Shown: positions 52,614 to 61,252 of the stretch, piece by piece
How positions within the stretch are numbered: position 1 is the stretch's first letter
Layout: each line of letters starts with the position of its first letter
Assembly: GCA_942492025.1 (NCBI GenBank)
Contig: CALODJ010000004.1
Span: 124,001-188,000, forward strand
DNA: 64,000 bases
Direction: 5' to 3'
Origin: JABDQW01 sp942492025
Lineage (GTDB): Bacteria > Pseudomonadota > Gammaproteobacteria > SZUA-229
Made by a program: the position numbers and the translations under genes
The notes under the pieces: generated by a model
The model's database searches: none
Seen by the model: only the letters and a program-made list of their open reading frames with translations
Told to the model about the DNA's origin: nothing

Positions 52614-53570
52614 TTATTTCTCTTCATTTTCGCTAGAAAAACACCGTACAAAGTAACGTTCACCAAGATACTCAACTTCCTTAATTCTACGATCTGCAAT
52701 GAATTCATCCACGAGTGACCAGTCCGCCTTCGCGTGCCCTAGCAATTTTTTAACTGCAGACTCGCGCAGGGGATGTACAGCAGTGATGCTTAGCAAATCA
52801 TGTCGTATATCACCGGTAAAAGTAAAAGCATCACCTTCATAACCAATGAGATATTCCACATGGGGTATCGTGGCTGCCATGATTTGATAGCAACGATTCA
52901 GCGTGGCTTCGCTTGGTGCGTAGATGCCAGATTCTGCCGTGGGTCGTGTAGGGATGGCCAGGTAACTGCGGGACACGCCGATCTTGTGTATAAAGTTGGA
53001 AATACCCGAAATATTCTCATCATTATCGTTGACCCCATGGAGCAGCATGGTCTCGGTCACTAACTTCCCTTGGAACTCCTGGGCAAACAGTTGAATGCCG
53101 TTCAAAACCTCATTCAGACGCAGTCCTTCATGGGGGCGGTTGATTCGTTTCCAGATAGGCTCAATGGCACTATCCACCTTGAGCGAAACCCAGTCTGCCT
53201 TGCCAATTGCTGCACGCACATCTTCATGCCCGAGCAGAGATGCATTTGTAATTACGGCTATCGGAATATCTAGTGGTCGCAGCATCTCGATTGTTTTACC
53301 GAGGTTAATGTCGAGCGTAGGCTCGCCATCAGGCACAAATGTCAGATAATCAACGGCCTCGTTGGTGCCATCCACTTTTTTCAGATGTTCACTTATTTCC
53401 AGAAAAATATCTTCCGGAGCATAGAATACCTGTGGAGTAATCATTTGCCCGTGAGTGGCGCCGACCTGGCAGTAGAGGCAGGAATAGGAGCACGATTTGG
53501 GTGGGATGTTATTAATTCCAAGACTGCGACCCAGTCGCCGCGATGGAACAGGGCCGAATGCTATATTCAT
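52614..53570 (-). CDS. Radical SAM protein (COG0731-like)
   Basis: A 318-aa radical SAM enzyme. The cluster motif is CSYSCLYCQVG (CxxxCxxC) near residues 27-34, preceded by AFGPVPSRRLGRSLGINNIP, a signature of the COG0731 branch that includes wyosine-related and uncharacterised proteins. VDYLTFVPDGEPTLDINLGK is the GEP-type SAM motif and PIAVITNASLL the next strand. No auxiliary cluster cysteines stand out. It heads the five-gene group and probably modifies a protein, RNA or cofactor connected to the transporter genes; the substrate is unknown. Confidence 0.85.
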   Translation of the reverse strand: MNIAFGPVPSRRLGRSLGINNIPPKSCSYSCLYCQVGATHGQMITPQVFYAPEDIFLEISEHLKKVDGTNEAVDYLTFVPDGEPTLDINLGKTIEMLRPLDIPIAVITNASLLGHEDVRAAIGKADWVSLKVDSAIEPIWKRINRPHEGLRLNEVLNGIQLFAQEFQGKLVTETMLLHGVNDNDENISGISNFIHKIGVSRSYLAIPTRPTAESGIYAPSEATLNRCYQIMAATIPHVEYLIGYEGDAFTFTGDIRHDLLSITAVHPLRESAVKKLLGHAKADWSLVDEFIADRRIKEVEYLGERYFVRCFSSENEEK

Positions 53571-53677
53571 TTGCGCTCCCTAATTAACGAACTTCATATT
53601 GTATTACATTGCACATATGTAGTAACTGATGCACTAGAATGCCGACAAATCAACCTTATTTTCCGCGAGAGTATTGA

Positions 53678-54189
53678 ATGATGTTCAATATTAAGAAAGG
53701 CTTGAATTGGAAAAGGCGTAAATTTGTCCGGGATGTACTAATACATACACCCATTATCAAGATGACTTTTCTTTTAATCATCTTATGGATGTTGTTTTCA
53801 GCAGGCGTATATTTTGGTGAGCGTGGTGCTGAAGGAACAGCAATAACATCGTATGGAAAAGCTTTATATTGGGGGATAGCCGCTTTTTCTACTGCCGGTA
53901 TAGCTGACATGCCGGTAAATGGCATATCGGAAGTAATTGGTGCTATATGGATAATACTGGGTTCAATTCGTTTTTTGGCGCAATTGTGGCCACTGTCACT
54001 GCATATTTCATGCGCCCCATGCAACGCCCATCAAAACAGATAGTAGATACTATTGAATACAATCTTGAGCAACTTAATGACCTAACTATTGAAGAGCTGG
54101 AGGTCCTCAAAGAGACCACAGATTCATTAATTGAACACATGGAACGAGTGAAAGCTATCCAGACCAACGAGGAGAAGTCTCAAAATTGA
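53678..54189 (+). pseudogene. Two-helix ion-channel protein with frameshift in a T6 run
   Basis: Frame 1 gives helix 1 MTFLLIILWMLFSAGVYFGE, a pore-loop-like YWGIAAFSTAGIADMPVNG and the start of helix 2 ISEVIGAIWIILGSI. Adding one T to the run of six near 53972-53977 continues it as FFGAIVATVTAYFMRPMQRP and an acidic coiled tail YNLEQLNDLTIEELEVLKET. The architecture is that of a 2TM potassium-channel-like subunit, but the filter reads TAGIAD instead of TVGYGD. Divergent from the radical SAM operon. Confidence 0.75.
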
Positions 54190-54278
54190 AATCAATGGCT
54201 GGGCGTCCGCTTATGACTGAACCCAGAAGCATAGCGCCCCGCAATCATGGGGCTTTCTATGTAGGCTTGACAGTCAGG

Positions 54279-54343
54279 TTCTGGCCGAACTGAGAAGTAA
54301 AGAGCATCGAATCGCCGGGGCCTTCTATTTCTGCTCGACCGTC
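54279..54343 (-). repeat. Imperfect palindromic intergenic repeat, copy 3 (inverted)
   Basis: TTCTGGCCGAACTGAGAAGT through GCTCGACCGTC is the reverse complement of the interiors at 41615-41702 and 43940-44032. The surrounding 54190-54911 holds no gene that I can support. Confidence 0.6.
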
Positions 54344-54806
54344 TCCTTCATGGCGCATAACGGTCTGTGACTGAACGTTAATATTCGCCGTGACTAAAAT
54401 ACTGCAATCGACCCGTTTCGGACTATCACATTGTTGTGCCGCAGTCGAGCGTTTTTACGAGCGCAGAGTGCCACCACAGGCTGAGTTGTTCAGTAGAGAT
54501 AAGCAAGTCGGCTCTTCAACACACATATAATTGCGACTCTGATAGATGCGGTAGGACAATGCTTGCCCAGCTGGATGGAGTATGACTGTCAGAGATTGAA
54601 TCAGCGATCGATGAACGGGATTTTCATTTAGTTGAAGATGGAGTTCGGAAGGAATTGGTCATTCGGGCATGATGAAGGCCATCAGCTTCTGCGCAAAAAC
54701 GGCTGGTGTTCCCGCGACAGGGCGATCGTTCTACCTATACACACTTGGCCGCAGGCCCTTTAATGCCTCCGACCGCGTTAGGTCCGCATCATGACTTCCT
54801 GTGATA

Positions 54807-54874
54807 CCAAGGACAGTATACTTATTTCATCAATGCGCCGTTCTCGACATCATTAATTAGTATACTTGCCTTGG
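54807..54874. repeat. 68-bp inverted-repeat element before the FGE-like gene
   Basis: CCAAGGACAGTATACT at 54807-54822 and AGTATACTTGCCTTGG at 54859-54874 pair with two mismatches across a 36-base loop. It ends 38 bases before the next ATG. Confidence 0.6.
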
Positions 54875-54911
54875 ATAAGGCACAGCCTAACGATCACCTG
54901 GTGATAAACAA

Positions 54912-56738
54912 ATGCTCAAACCGAAACTTTTAGGGTCGCTGATCCTTTTATATGTAATTTTATACAAACTCTGGGAATTTGCTGTCGTTGTAATGAGTTC
55001 GAGACCGGGTGGGCGCTTGGTACCTGAGACCTCTCAGGTGGTACTCGGATATACATTGGTCACTCTTTTCGGCCTTGTTTTGCTCTCTTATACAACCGGT
55101 AGTGTGGGCTTGTTCCTAAGGCGTAGATGGTCTGCAGTAGTGGTATTCTATACAGCGATCGTCGAAGCAACGATACTTTTGTGCGCCAGCGTGCTGTTTC
55201 TGTATATGGTAATTGGGGGATCGGTAGGCGGTATCCCTCCAATATCTGTTTTACCCCTTCTGTTGCTTATGGTATTTCCGGTCGGATTTGCATACGCTGC
55301 GCGGAGCCTTCGGAAGAATCCGGAACTGTGGCAACCGCCGAAAAAAGAACTGATCGATATGGCTGAATCGGCCGACAGGATTCAGGCCGATGTGATCCGA
55401 CCTGCGTGGCTGCAAAAGATATTCTGGACTGTTATTGGTACCGGGCTGCTCCTACCCGTGATAATGGCGTTGTTCGTGATGACCGTTGCGCTCGTGCAAG
55501 GAGAACCGTTCGATCTGAGCGGAGATGCCCTGTTCGTTTTGATCCTAGGTACCGTCCTGTTTGCATTGCCTTACATCGTATTGGCTTTCATAGTACGAGC
55601 AGTGCTCCGGAGGGCTTCGAAAGAAGGTGGGCACAAGCCTGTCCAAAGATTATTCCTGCTTGCCGGGATATTCTTCGGCATGACGGCATTTATTATACCG
55701 AATTTATACACCTATTTTGGTAGCGCAGAGGCGGTGGCAACACTGATGTTTGCTCCTTTCGTCCCATTCATGGCGGCTCTGCCCGGCGTGGTTGCAGGAG
55801 CTATTGTCGGTCTAATAGCGTATTTTGTGTGGAAAATTACCAGGCGCTCAGACGGTGTTTCCGAGGGGAGAGAGCCGATATCGCCAGTTCACGGCTCCCG
55901 TAGGTGGATGATAGGTCTAACTATGGCGGTTACAGCGGTAGTGGTGTCGGTAATACTAATCATTATGATTTCGCTCGGGCGGAAAGAGAGCAGCCTTGAA
56001 CTGAAAGATGGCTCCAAAGATCCGGAAATGGTGCGTATTGAAGGCGGCCGTTTCTGGATGGGATCTGATCGCAGTGTGGACAGCGCTGCGGTTTCTAATG
56101 AACAGCCCCGTCACGAAGTGAGCATCGGCCCTTTTTATATCGGCAAATACGAGGTGACCTTCGAAGAGTACAACGCATTCGTGCGCTCGACCGGCGCAAG
56201 AGAACCGGATGATAAAGGCTATCGCCGCGGTCGCCGACCTGTCGTCGATGTTTCGTGGGAGGACGCCATAGCCTATGCCGAATGGCTGTCTGAACAGACG
56301 GGCATGCGCTACCGTCTACCCACGGAAGCGGAGTGGGAGTATGCGGCGCGTGGTGGGACAGAAACGCTATATTGGTGGGGGAACGATGTCCAACAGGATG
56401 GGAAGGTATGGGCGAACTGCAATGGCTGCGGTACTAATGAGTGGAGTAGACGGCCGGCACCGGTGGGTTCGTTCCAGCCGAATGCCTTCGGTGTTCATGA
56501 CACGGCGGGCAATGTTTGGGAGTGGGTCCAGGACTGCTGGCATTGGTCGTATGAGGGTGCGCCGGACGACGGTTCGGTTTGGGAAGCCAGTGAGGGTGTA
56601 GACTGCAACAAACGCGTATTCCGCGGCGGTTCTTGGCACGGCACACCAAGGGAGCTGCGCTCCGCGCATCGGGCCAGGAACCGCCCAGGCACCAGCGCCC
56701 TCGTCCTGGGTTTCCGTCTCGCCCGGGACGTGGAATGA
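54912..56738 (+). CDS. Membrane protein with C-terminal formylglycine-generating-enzyme-like domain
   Basis: 608 aa. The N-terminal 350 residues contain about nine hydrophobic helices (LLGSLILLYVILYKLWEFAV; VLPLLLLMVFPVGFAYAARS; ALFVLILGTVLFALPYIVLA and others) with no family I recognise. After a final helix near 335-355 (IGLTMAVTAVVVSVILIIMI) comes a complete FGE-sulfatase/SUMF1-like domain: MVRIEGGRFWMGS, GPFYIGKYEVTFEEYNAFV, RPVVDVSWEDAIAYAEWLSE, YRLPTEAEWEYAARGG, FGVHDTAGNVWEWVQDCW, VFRGGSWHGTPRELRSAHR and GFRLARD. Its cysteines CNGC and DCW/DCN do not match the copper-binding pair of true FGE clearly. A non-catalytic or other oxidative role is as likely. The domain should lie outside the cytoplasm. 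Confidence 0.85.
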   Translation: MLKPKLLGSLILLYVILYKLWEFAVVVMSSRPGGRLVPETSQVVLGYTLVTLFGLVLLSYTTGSVGLFLRRRWSAVVVFYTAIVEATILLCASVLFLYMVIGGSVGGIPPISVLPLLLLMVFPVGFAYAARSLRKNPELWQPPKKELIDMAESADRIQADVIRPAWLQKIFWTVIGTGLLLPVIMALFVMTVALVQGEPFDLSGDALFVLILGTVLFALPYIVLAFIVRAVLRRASKEGGHKPVQRLFLLAGIFFGMTAFIIPNLYTYFGSAEAVATLMFAPFVPFMAALPGVVAGAIVGLIAYFVWKITRRSDGVSEGREPISPVHGSRRWMIGLTMAVTAVVVSVILIIMISLGRKESSLELKDGSKDPEMVRIEGGRFWMGSDRSVDSAAVSNEQPRHEVSIGPFYIGKYEVTFEEYNAFVRSTGAREPDDKGYRRGRRPVVDVSWEDAIAYAEWLSEQTGMRYRLPTEAEWEYAARGGTETLYWWGNDVQQDGKVWANCNGCGTNEWSRRPAPVGSFQPNAFGVHDTAGNVWEWVQDCWHWSYEGAPDDGSVWEASEGVDCNKRVFRGGSWHGTPRELRSAHRARNRPGTSALVLGFRLARDVE

Positions 56739-57319
56739 CCTTCTTTACTTTGTTCTTCGAGCCTTTTCGAAGCGTAGGGCTCGCTGATATAGAAGGAGAA
56801 AACACAAACATGCTTGCGACGAACGACACAGTCCCTCGCGGGAAATTTACCTGCCTAGGCGACTGACTAAATGGTGCAACGCCGGTGACTGTTCTCCCTG
56901 GCGCTCCAATTTGTTTCCCTGTTAACAGCTTGTCGCATTTTAAACCCGATGAGCAAGCCAACGCCTTGATTCGAACGCTCTCCGGCGTAGGAACTGTCCC
57001 CCTCACCTGAAAACTCCGAATAGTTGGGAAGCCATCCTTGGCAGGAGGGACATCATCAGCTTCTCAGGCTGCTGACTTATTTCCACTTGAATACCGCGTT
57101 ACTAGGGAAAGTACAGATCAGGCGTCGACGCTCGTAGACCGAAGGTCCGGAACTGGCCGACATCGGTAATAGATAGCTCTGCGATTGCATGTTGATTAGA
57201 TTCAAACCGACCGTCTCCTGCTGATCCCCAAGGAGACCGATACAGCAAAGTATTAAAAGTTATCTAACGTTCGGCCTTCGACCCAATCCTGCCATTTGTA
57301 GACCGTCCCGAGATTACGT
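56739..57319. other. Gene-free gap before the insertion sequence
   Basis: No supported gene. It contains the string AACTGTCCCCCTCACC near 56994 and several short imperfect repeats. Both strands' open frames here are shadows. Confidence 0.5.
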
Positions 57320-59007
57320 AGAGCCTACTCAAAAAGCATAACTCGTTGATATTAATATGATAAGTTGCTAATTCGAGGTATAATAGTGCACGAAAAACAA
57401 GCCAATCTCATAAAAAACCGTGCACCTATGATTCGTACTCACAGCCATAAACAACTGCCCTTATCTGAATTTGACTGGCCCTTCCAGGTTGCCCTGGATG
57501 AAAACAACCGCTGGGTAAAGATGAGTGAATGCATCCCTTGGGATGAACTGGCTGAAGGGTATTATCAAAGCTTGTCCACAACACAGGGTCGCCCGGCAAA
57601 GGATGCCCGTCTGGTGATTGGTGCGGTGATCATCAAACACAAACTCTGCCTGTCGGATGAAGAGACGGTCCAGCAGATCCAGGAGAACCCCTACCTGCAG
57701 TACTTCGTCGGACTGCCGGGTTACCAGATGCAAGCACCGTTTGCCCCTTCACTGCTTGTCGAGATTCGCAAACGTATGGGGCAGTCGGTCTTCGAGGTCT
57801 TTCATGGTGCCGTGATCCATGCACTGGAAGAGGCAAAGGAAAAACAAAAGCCAACGACAGCCGCGCATGATGACGAACCGCCGTCAGCATCCGGTGGGTC
57901 ACCTCAGGATGAGGAACCGGTACACCAAGGTAAGCTGATCCTCGATGCGACGGTTGCCCCGCAGGCGATCCGTTATCCTACTGACCTGAGTCTGCTGAAT
58001 GAGGCAAGGGAGTTCAGTGAACAGATTATCGACGTTCTCTACCCGGAAACAGGCAGGAAGAAGAAACCCCGAACCTATCGGCAGAAGGCGCGCAAGGCTT
58101 ACCTTGCGATCGTGAAGCAGCGGCGGCCTGGCGGAAAGGTAAGGCGACGAGGTATCAAGCAGCAGTTACAGTACCTGCGTCGTAACCTGAAGCACATCGA
58201 ACGGTTGCTGGAACACTGGCCGGAAGGCACACAGCTTCCCTTACCCCGATGGTTGCTGCAGCGTTACTGGGTGATCCAGCATGTTTATACCCAGCAGTGG
58301 GAGATGTACCGGAACAAAAGCCGTCGTTGTGATGATCGCATCGTCAGTATCAGCCAGCCGTATGTGCGCCCCATCATCCGGGGCAAGCAGGACAAGCCGG
58401 TCGAGTTTGGCGCCAAGCTGAGTGTGAGTCTGAGCGGCGATGGAATTGCCTGTGTGGATCAGCTCAGATGGGACGCGTTTCACGAAGGTGGTGATCTGGA
58501 AAGTCAGGTTGAGGCCTATAAGGCTCGCTACGGTGTCTATCCGGAAGCAGTACTGGGTGATCCCGTCTATGGCACACGAGACAACCGGCGTTATCTCAAA
58601 AGCCGAGGAATCCGCTTTGCCGGTAAGCCGCTGGGACGACCAAAGAAAGCGACTGAAGCGAACCGTGAAGAACTGAAACGGTTGAAGGCACAGCGAAGAG
58701 AGGAGTACCTGCAGCGCATCCCGATAGAAGGCAAGTTTGGCCAGGGGAAGAACGGTTATGGGCTCAATTACATTCCGACAAAGCGTGCTGACACGTCAGA
58801 AGCCTGGATCAACAGCATCTTTCTGGTGATGAACCTGATGATCCTGTTGAGGATCTTTTTTGCGCGGATTAAAAGGGGCTTTGCAGGGCTGCTATTATCA
58901 TTATTACGCGATGTGGAGATGCTGTTCGTTCATCGCCTCAGACATAACCCTGCATCGGTCAGTTCTGTGCGTCAGTTAGTAGCGCTCTGACTTACTGAGT
59001 AGGCTCT
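57320..59007 (+). mobile_element. Insertion sequence, IS5/IS1182-type
   Basis: Inverted ends AGAGCCTACTCA (57320-57331) and TGAGTAGGCTCT (58996-59007) enclose a single transposase gene. If the ends are GAGCCTACTCA, the flanking TA on both sides would be the target duplication. Intact by sequence. Confidence 0.88.
57428..58990 (+). CDS. IS5/IS1182-type transposase (DDE)
   Basis: 520 aa from the ATG at 57428 (MIRTHSHKQLPLSEFDWPFQ), the usual start of this group; the frame is open a further 63 bases upstream. The N-terminal DUF772-like domain has GRPAKDARLVIGAVIIKHKL, SDEETVQQIQENPYLQYFVG and PFAPSLLVEIRKRMG. The catalytic part has LILDATVAPQAIRYPTDLSL (first Asp), AVLGDPVYGTRDNRRYLKSR (second Asp) and IEGKFGQGKNGYGLNYI (Glu). 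A long basic insert lies between. All three acidic positions seem present, so activity is plausible. Confidence 0.93.
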   Translation: MIRTHSHKQLPLSEFDWPFQVALDENNRWVKMSECIPWDELAEGYYQSLSTTQGRPAKDARLVIGAVIIKHKLCLSDEETVQQIQENPYLQYFVGLPGYQMQAPFAPSLLVEIRKRMGQSVFEVFHGAVIHALEEAKEKQKPTTAAHDDEPPSASGGSPQDEEPVHQGKLILDATVAPQAIRYPTDLSLLNEAREFSEQIIDVLYPETGRKKKPRTYRQKARKAYLAIVKQRRPGGKVRRRGIKQQLQYLRRNLKHIERLLEHWPEGTQLPLPRWLLQRYWVIQHVYTQQWEMYRNKSRRCDDRIVSISQPYVRPIIRGKQDKPVEFGAKLSVSLSGDGIACVDQLRWDAFHEGGDLESQVEAYKARYGVYPEAVLGDPVYGTRDNRRYLKSRGIRFAGKPLGRPKKATEANREELKRLKAQRREEYLQRIPIEGKFGQGKNGYGLNYIPTKRADTSEAWINSIFLVMNLMILLRIFFARIKRGFAGLLLSLLRDVEMLFVHRLRHNPASVSSVRQLVAL

Positions 59008-59110
59008 AGTTACCTGAAAACCTCTGGCAATCCGCCATATGTAACGATCTATACATATGGATCCGCTCATATATAGAAAATAAACATTTTGTTGAAATGA
59101 GAAAGGATTA

Positions 59111-59138
59111 TGTATAGAAAGTAACTACTTTCTATACA
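59111..59138. repeat. Perfect 28-base palindrome
   Basis: TGTATAGAAAGTA, AC, TACTTTCTATACA: 13-base arms with no mismatch. Related strings (CTATACATATG, ATATATAGAAAATAAAC) precede it from 59049. It lies between the insertion sequence and the toxin remnant and could be an operator or a mobile-element end. Confidence 0.8.
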
Positions 59139-59168
59139 CATGGGTCGACTCAGCTGTGGTGACTCAGA

Positions 59169-59354
59169 TCAGATCTGACAGGCTGTAGAAAAGTCTTCCC
59201 AACGGACTTTTCGGAAACCGCCCGTTCCAGGCATGACATCACCTAATTCGGGGTTCTCCAATAGAGTTCGCTGTAATGCCCGATATGAATCATCGTTCAA
59301 ATACTCTGGAAGCAGACGAGTGAAAAGCGAGGTCTCGAAGAAAACCAGTTTCAT
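59169..59354 (-). pseudogene. RelE/HigB-like toxin, truncated
   Basis: 61 residues: MKLVFFETSLFTRLLPEYLN, YRALQRTLLENPELGDVMPG, TGGFRKVRWEDFSTACQI. This is the N-terminal half of a type II toxin of the RelE/HigB kind, whose members run to about 105-115 residues and carry catalytic basic and aromatic residues in the missing half. The reading ends at a stop soon after the GTGGxRKxRW block. No antitoxin gene follows on the minus strand; the insertion sequence lies about 160 bases beyond. Probably inactive. Confidence 0.75.
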
Positions 59355-59359
59355 TGATT

Positions 59360-59384
59360 AAATATACGCAGTTTGCGTATATTT
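59360..59384 (-). promoter_or_regulatory. Palindromic operator of the toxin remnant
   Basis: AAATATACGCA, GTT, TGCGTATATTT: perfect 11-base arms ending 5 bases from the toxin start codon. Such palindromes are usual autoregulation sites of type II toxin-antitoxin operons. Confidence 0.65.
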
Positions 59385-60013
59385 GCAATCATTCTACAGT
59401 GTCTGCGGCGGCATGAAAGTCATCGCCTGCATCAAAGATCCTTGGTGATCAGGAAGATACTGACGCACCTGCGCGGTAAAGGGCTGAACCTTGAAGCCAC
59501 CGGTTTGCCCCAGAGCAGGGCACCACCTCGGGGCGACTTGTTCAGCTGAGATACGGAAGCGGGTCAAGCAACACACCTTTGGCTGCGACCCTGACAGAGA
59601 GGGAAGCCAGAAACAAAAGGAAAACAAATGGACACGGCCTACCGGAGACGAGGAAGCTTTCTCCCAGATACGCTGTAAACAACGAGGTATCGTTCGGTTA
59701 CAGTTTGTCCTATTTTGTTTTACGTGTAAGTTGGCGTCGCATCTTGAACGATCCCCCTTGATCCATAGCTAAGGCTATGAATCTGCGGGCGAGCGCGTTT
59801 TTTTCCAAATGCGGATGGAACACGGAAGGGATTCGTCAGTGGGGTCGAGTGTGTAGCTGTGGCTAGCTGGGAAATAACGGTTGCTATAAGAATATCAGGG
59901 CGTTTATTCTACGATACGCGCGGGTTGCGCCTGAATACAATTACGCGCGGGGCGTATGTTGGTTTATTCTGTACGGTGACCGCTACGATCATGATTATTC
60001 GAGGCTGATAAGA
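59385..60013. other. Gap with repeat remnant, no supported gene
   Basis: Open frames on both strands have no family resemblance. ACGAGGTATCGTTCGGTTAC and GTTTGTCCTATTTTG near 59684-59716 match the inside of the element at 17844-17952. Confidence 0.5.
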
Positions 60014-61252
60014 ATGTCCGATCTAACAAGAGATTCACGCTTGCGTGCAGATGCGCGCGGCATCAAGGTACTGGTTCCGGTTTTATTGGCTTTGCTGCTG
60101 ATCGGCTGCGCAACCGCGTCCTATGAGCCCACGAGCATCGATTTGGTCCCGTTTCGTGATCGTGCCGTCACCCAGACCAGCGGCCCGATTTCTGTCAGCG
60201 CCGCGGTGCCGGACGCCGAAGAGACCCGGGCACTGTTCGATATCCCGCTATACGACAGCGGTATCCAGCCGGTCTGGCTGAAGGTCGAGAATCGGACGAG
60301 CGACTGGATCCGGTACGCGCCGGTCGGTACCGACCGGGAATATTTTTCGCCGCAGGAAGTCGCCTACGTGCACAAGGGCACCTTCTCGGGTAAAGCCAGG
60401 AAGGACATGTACCGCTATTTCTACGACATGGTGATACCGCGGCGAATTCCGCCGGGCGAAACGCGTTCGGGATTCATCTTTACGCATGCTCATCCGGGCA
60501 CAAAGGCGTTCAATGTGGACCTGTTCGGAGCGAGCCGCGCAAACGATCTGTCGTTTACGTTCTTCATCAATGTGCCGGGATTCAAGCCCGATCATTCGGA
60601 GGCCTATTTCGATGAGTTGTACGAAGCCGAACAGATTCGTGACTTCGACCGCGACAAATTACGTGCCGAACTGGCGGCCATGGATCACCAGACGCGGGAC
60701 CGGTCCGGCCAGCGACAGGGCCTGCCGATCAATGTCATCGTTGTCGGCGAACCTCAGCAGGTCTTGCAGGCGCTGATCAGGGCCAACTGGGTGGAAAATC
60801 CGCGCACCGAGGCGGAGATCGCCGCGAGCCAGGAGTTGTTGTTTGGGCGGATCGCTGACGTCGTATTCAGTAAGAACCGATCTGCCAGCGGAAGCCGGAC
60901 CGAACTACGCTTCTGGTTGAGCCCCATGCGCGAGAACGGCACGCCGGTCTGGCTGGTGCAGGTTACGCATCACGCCAGCGAAGGCGATGGCCAGGGCAGG
61001 CTCGATCCCGACCTGGACGATGCGGCCGCCTATTTCATGCAGGACATGTGGTACGGGCAGGGCCTGGCGGCCTATGCATGGGTGCTCGGGCAGGGGCAGG
61101 TGCCGTTCGATACTCCGAAGCAGGGTCTTGAAGGTGAAAAGTATTTTACCAGCGGTTACATGCTAGTGGCCTGGCTTTCCGGTCCGGCGGTGTCGATGCT
61201 GGATATGGTGGCGCTGGATTGGGACGAAGGCCCCGGGAGGGTTTCGGAGTGA
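60014..61252 (+). CDS. LssY_C-like domain lipoprotein, copy 1
   Basis: 412 aa, with signal peptide and lipobox (VPVLLALLLIGC, Cys about residue 33). The N-terminal part has a beta-rich DUF-like region (LFDIPLYDSGIQPVWLKVEN, YFSPQEVAYV, RIPPGETRSGFIFT). The C-terminal half resembles the LssY C-terminal domain: INVIVVGEPQQVLQALIRAN, RIADVVFSKNRSASGSRTEL and RFWLSPMRENGTPVWLVQVT. The LssY family has no settled biochemical role; links to secretion or envelope lipid enzymes exist. It overlaps the next, paralogous gene by 4 bases. Confidence 0.75.
   Translation: MSDLTRDSRLRADARGIKVLVPVLLALLLIGCATASYEPTSIDLVPFRDRAVTQTSGPISVSAAVPDAEETRALFDIPLYDSGIQPVWLKVENRTSDWIRYAPVGTDREYFSPQEVAYVHKGTFSGKARKDMYRYFYDMVIPRRIPPGETRSGFIFTHAHPGTKAFNVDLFGASRANDLSFTFFINVPGFKPDHSEAYFDELYEAEQIRDFDRDKLRAELAAMDHQTRDRSGQRQGLPINVIVVGEPQQVLQALIRANWVENPRTEAEIAASQELLFGRIADVVFSKNRSASGSRTELRFWLSPMRENGTPVWLVQVTHHASEGDGQGRLDPDLDDAAAYFMQDMWYGQGLAAYAWVLGQGQVPFDTPKQGLEGEKYFTSGYMLVAWLSGPAVSMLDMVALDWDEGPGRVSE

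Noticed and set aside
56434..57006. Minus-strand open frame opposite the FGE-like gene
   Set aside because: It runs antisense to conserved FGE motifs and has no family pattern of its own.
59394..59772. Overlapping open frames on both strands between the toxin remnant and the LssY_C genes
   Set aside because: No recognisable domain, ribosome binding site or conserved pattern; part of the stretch is a repeat remnant.
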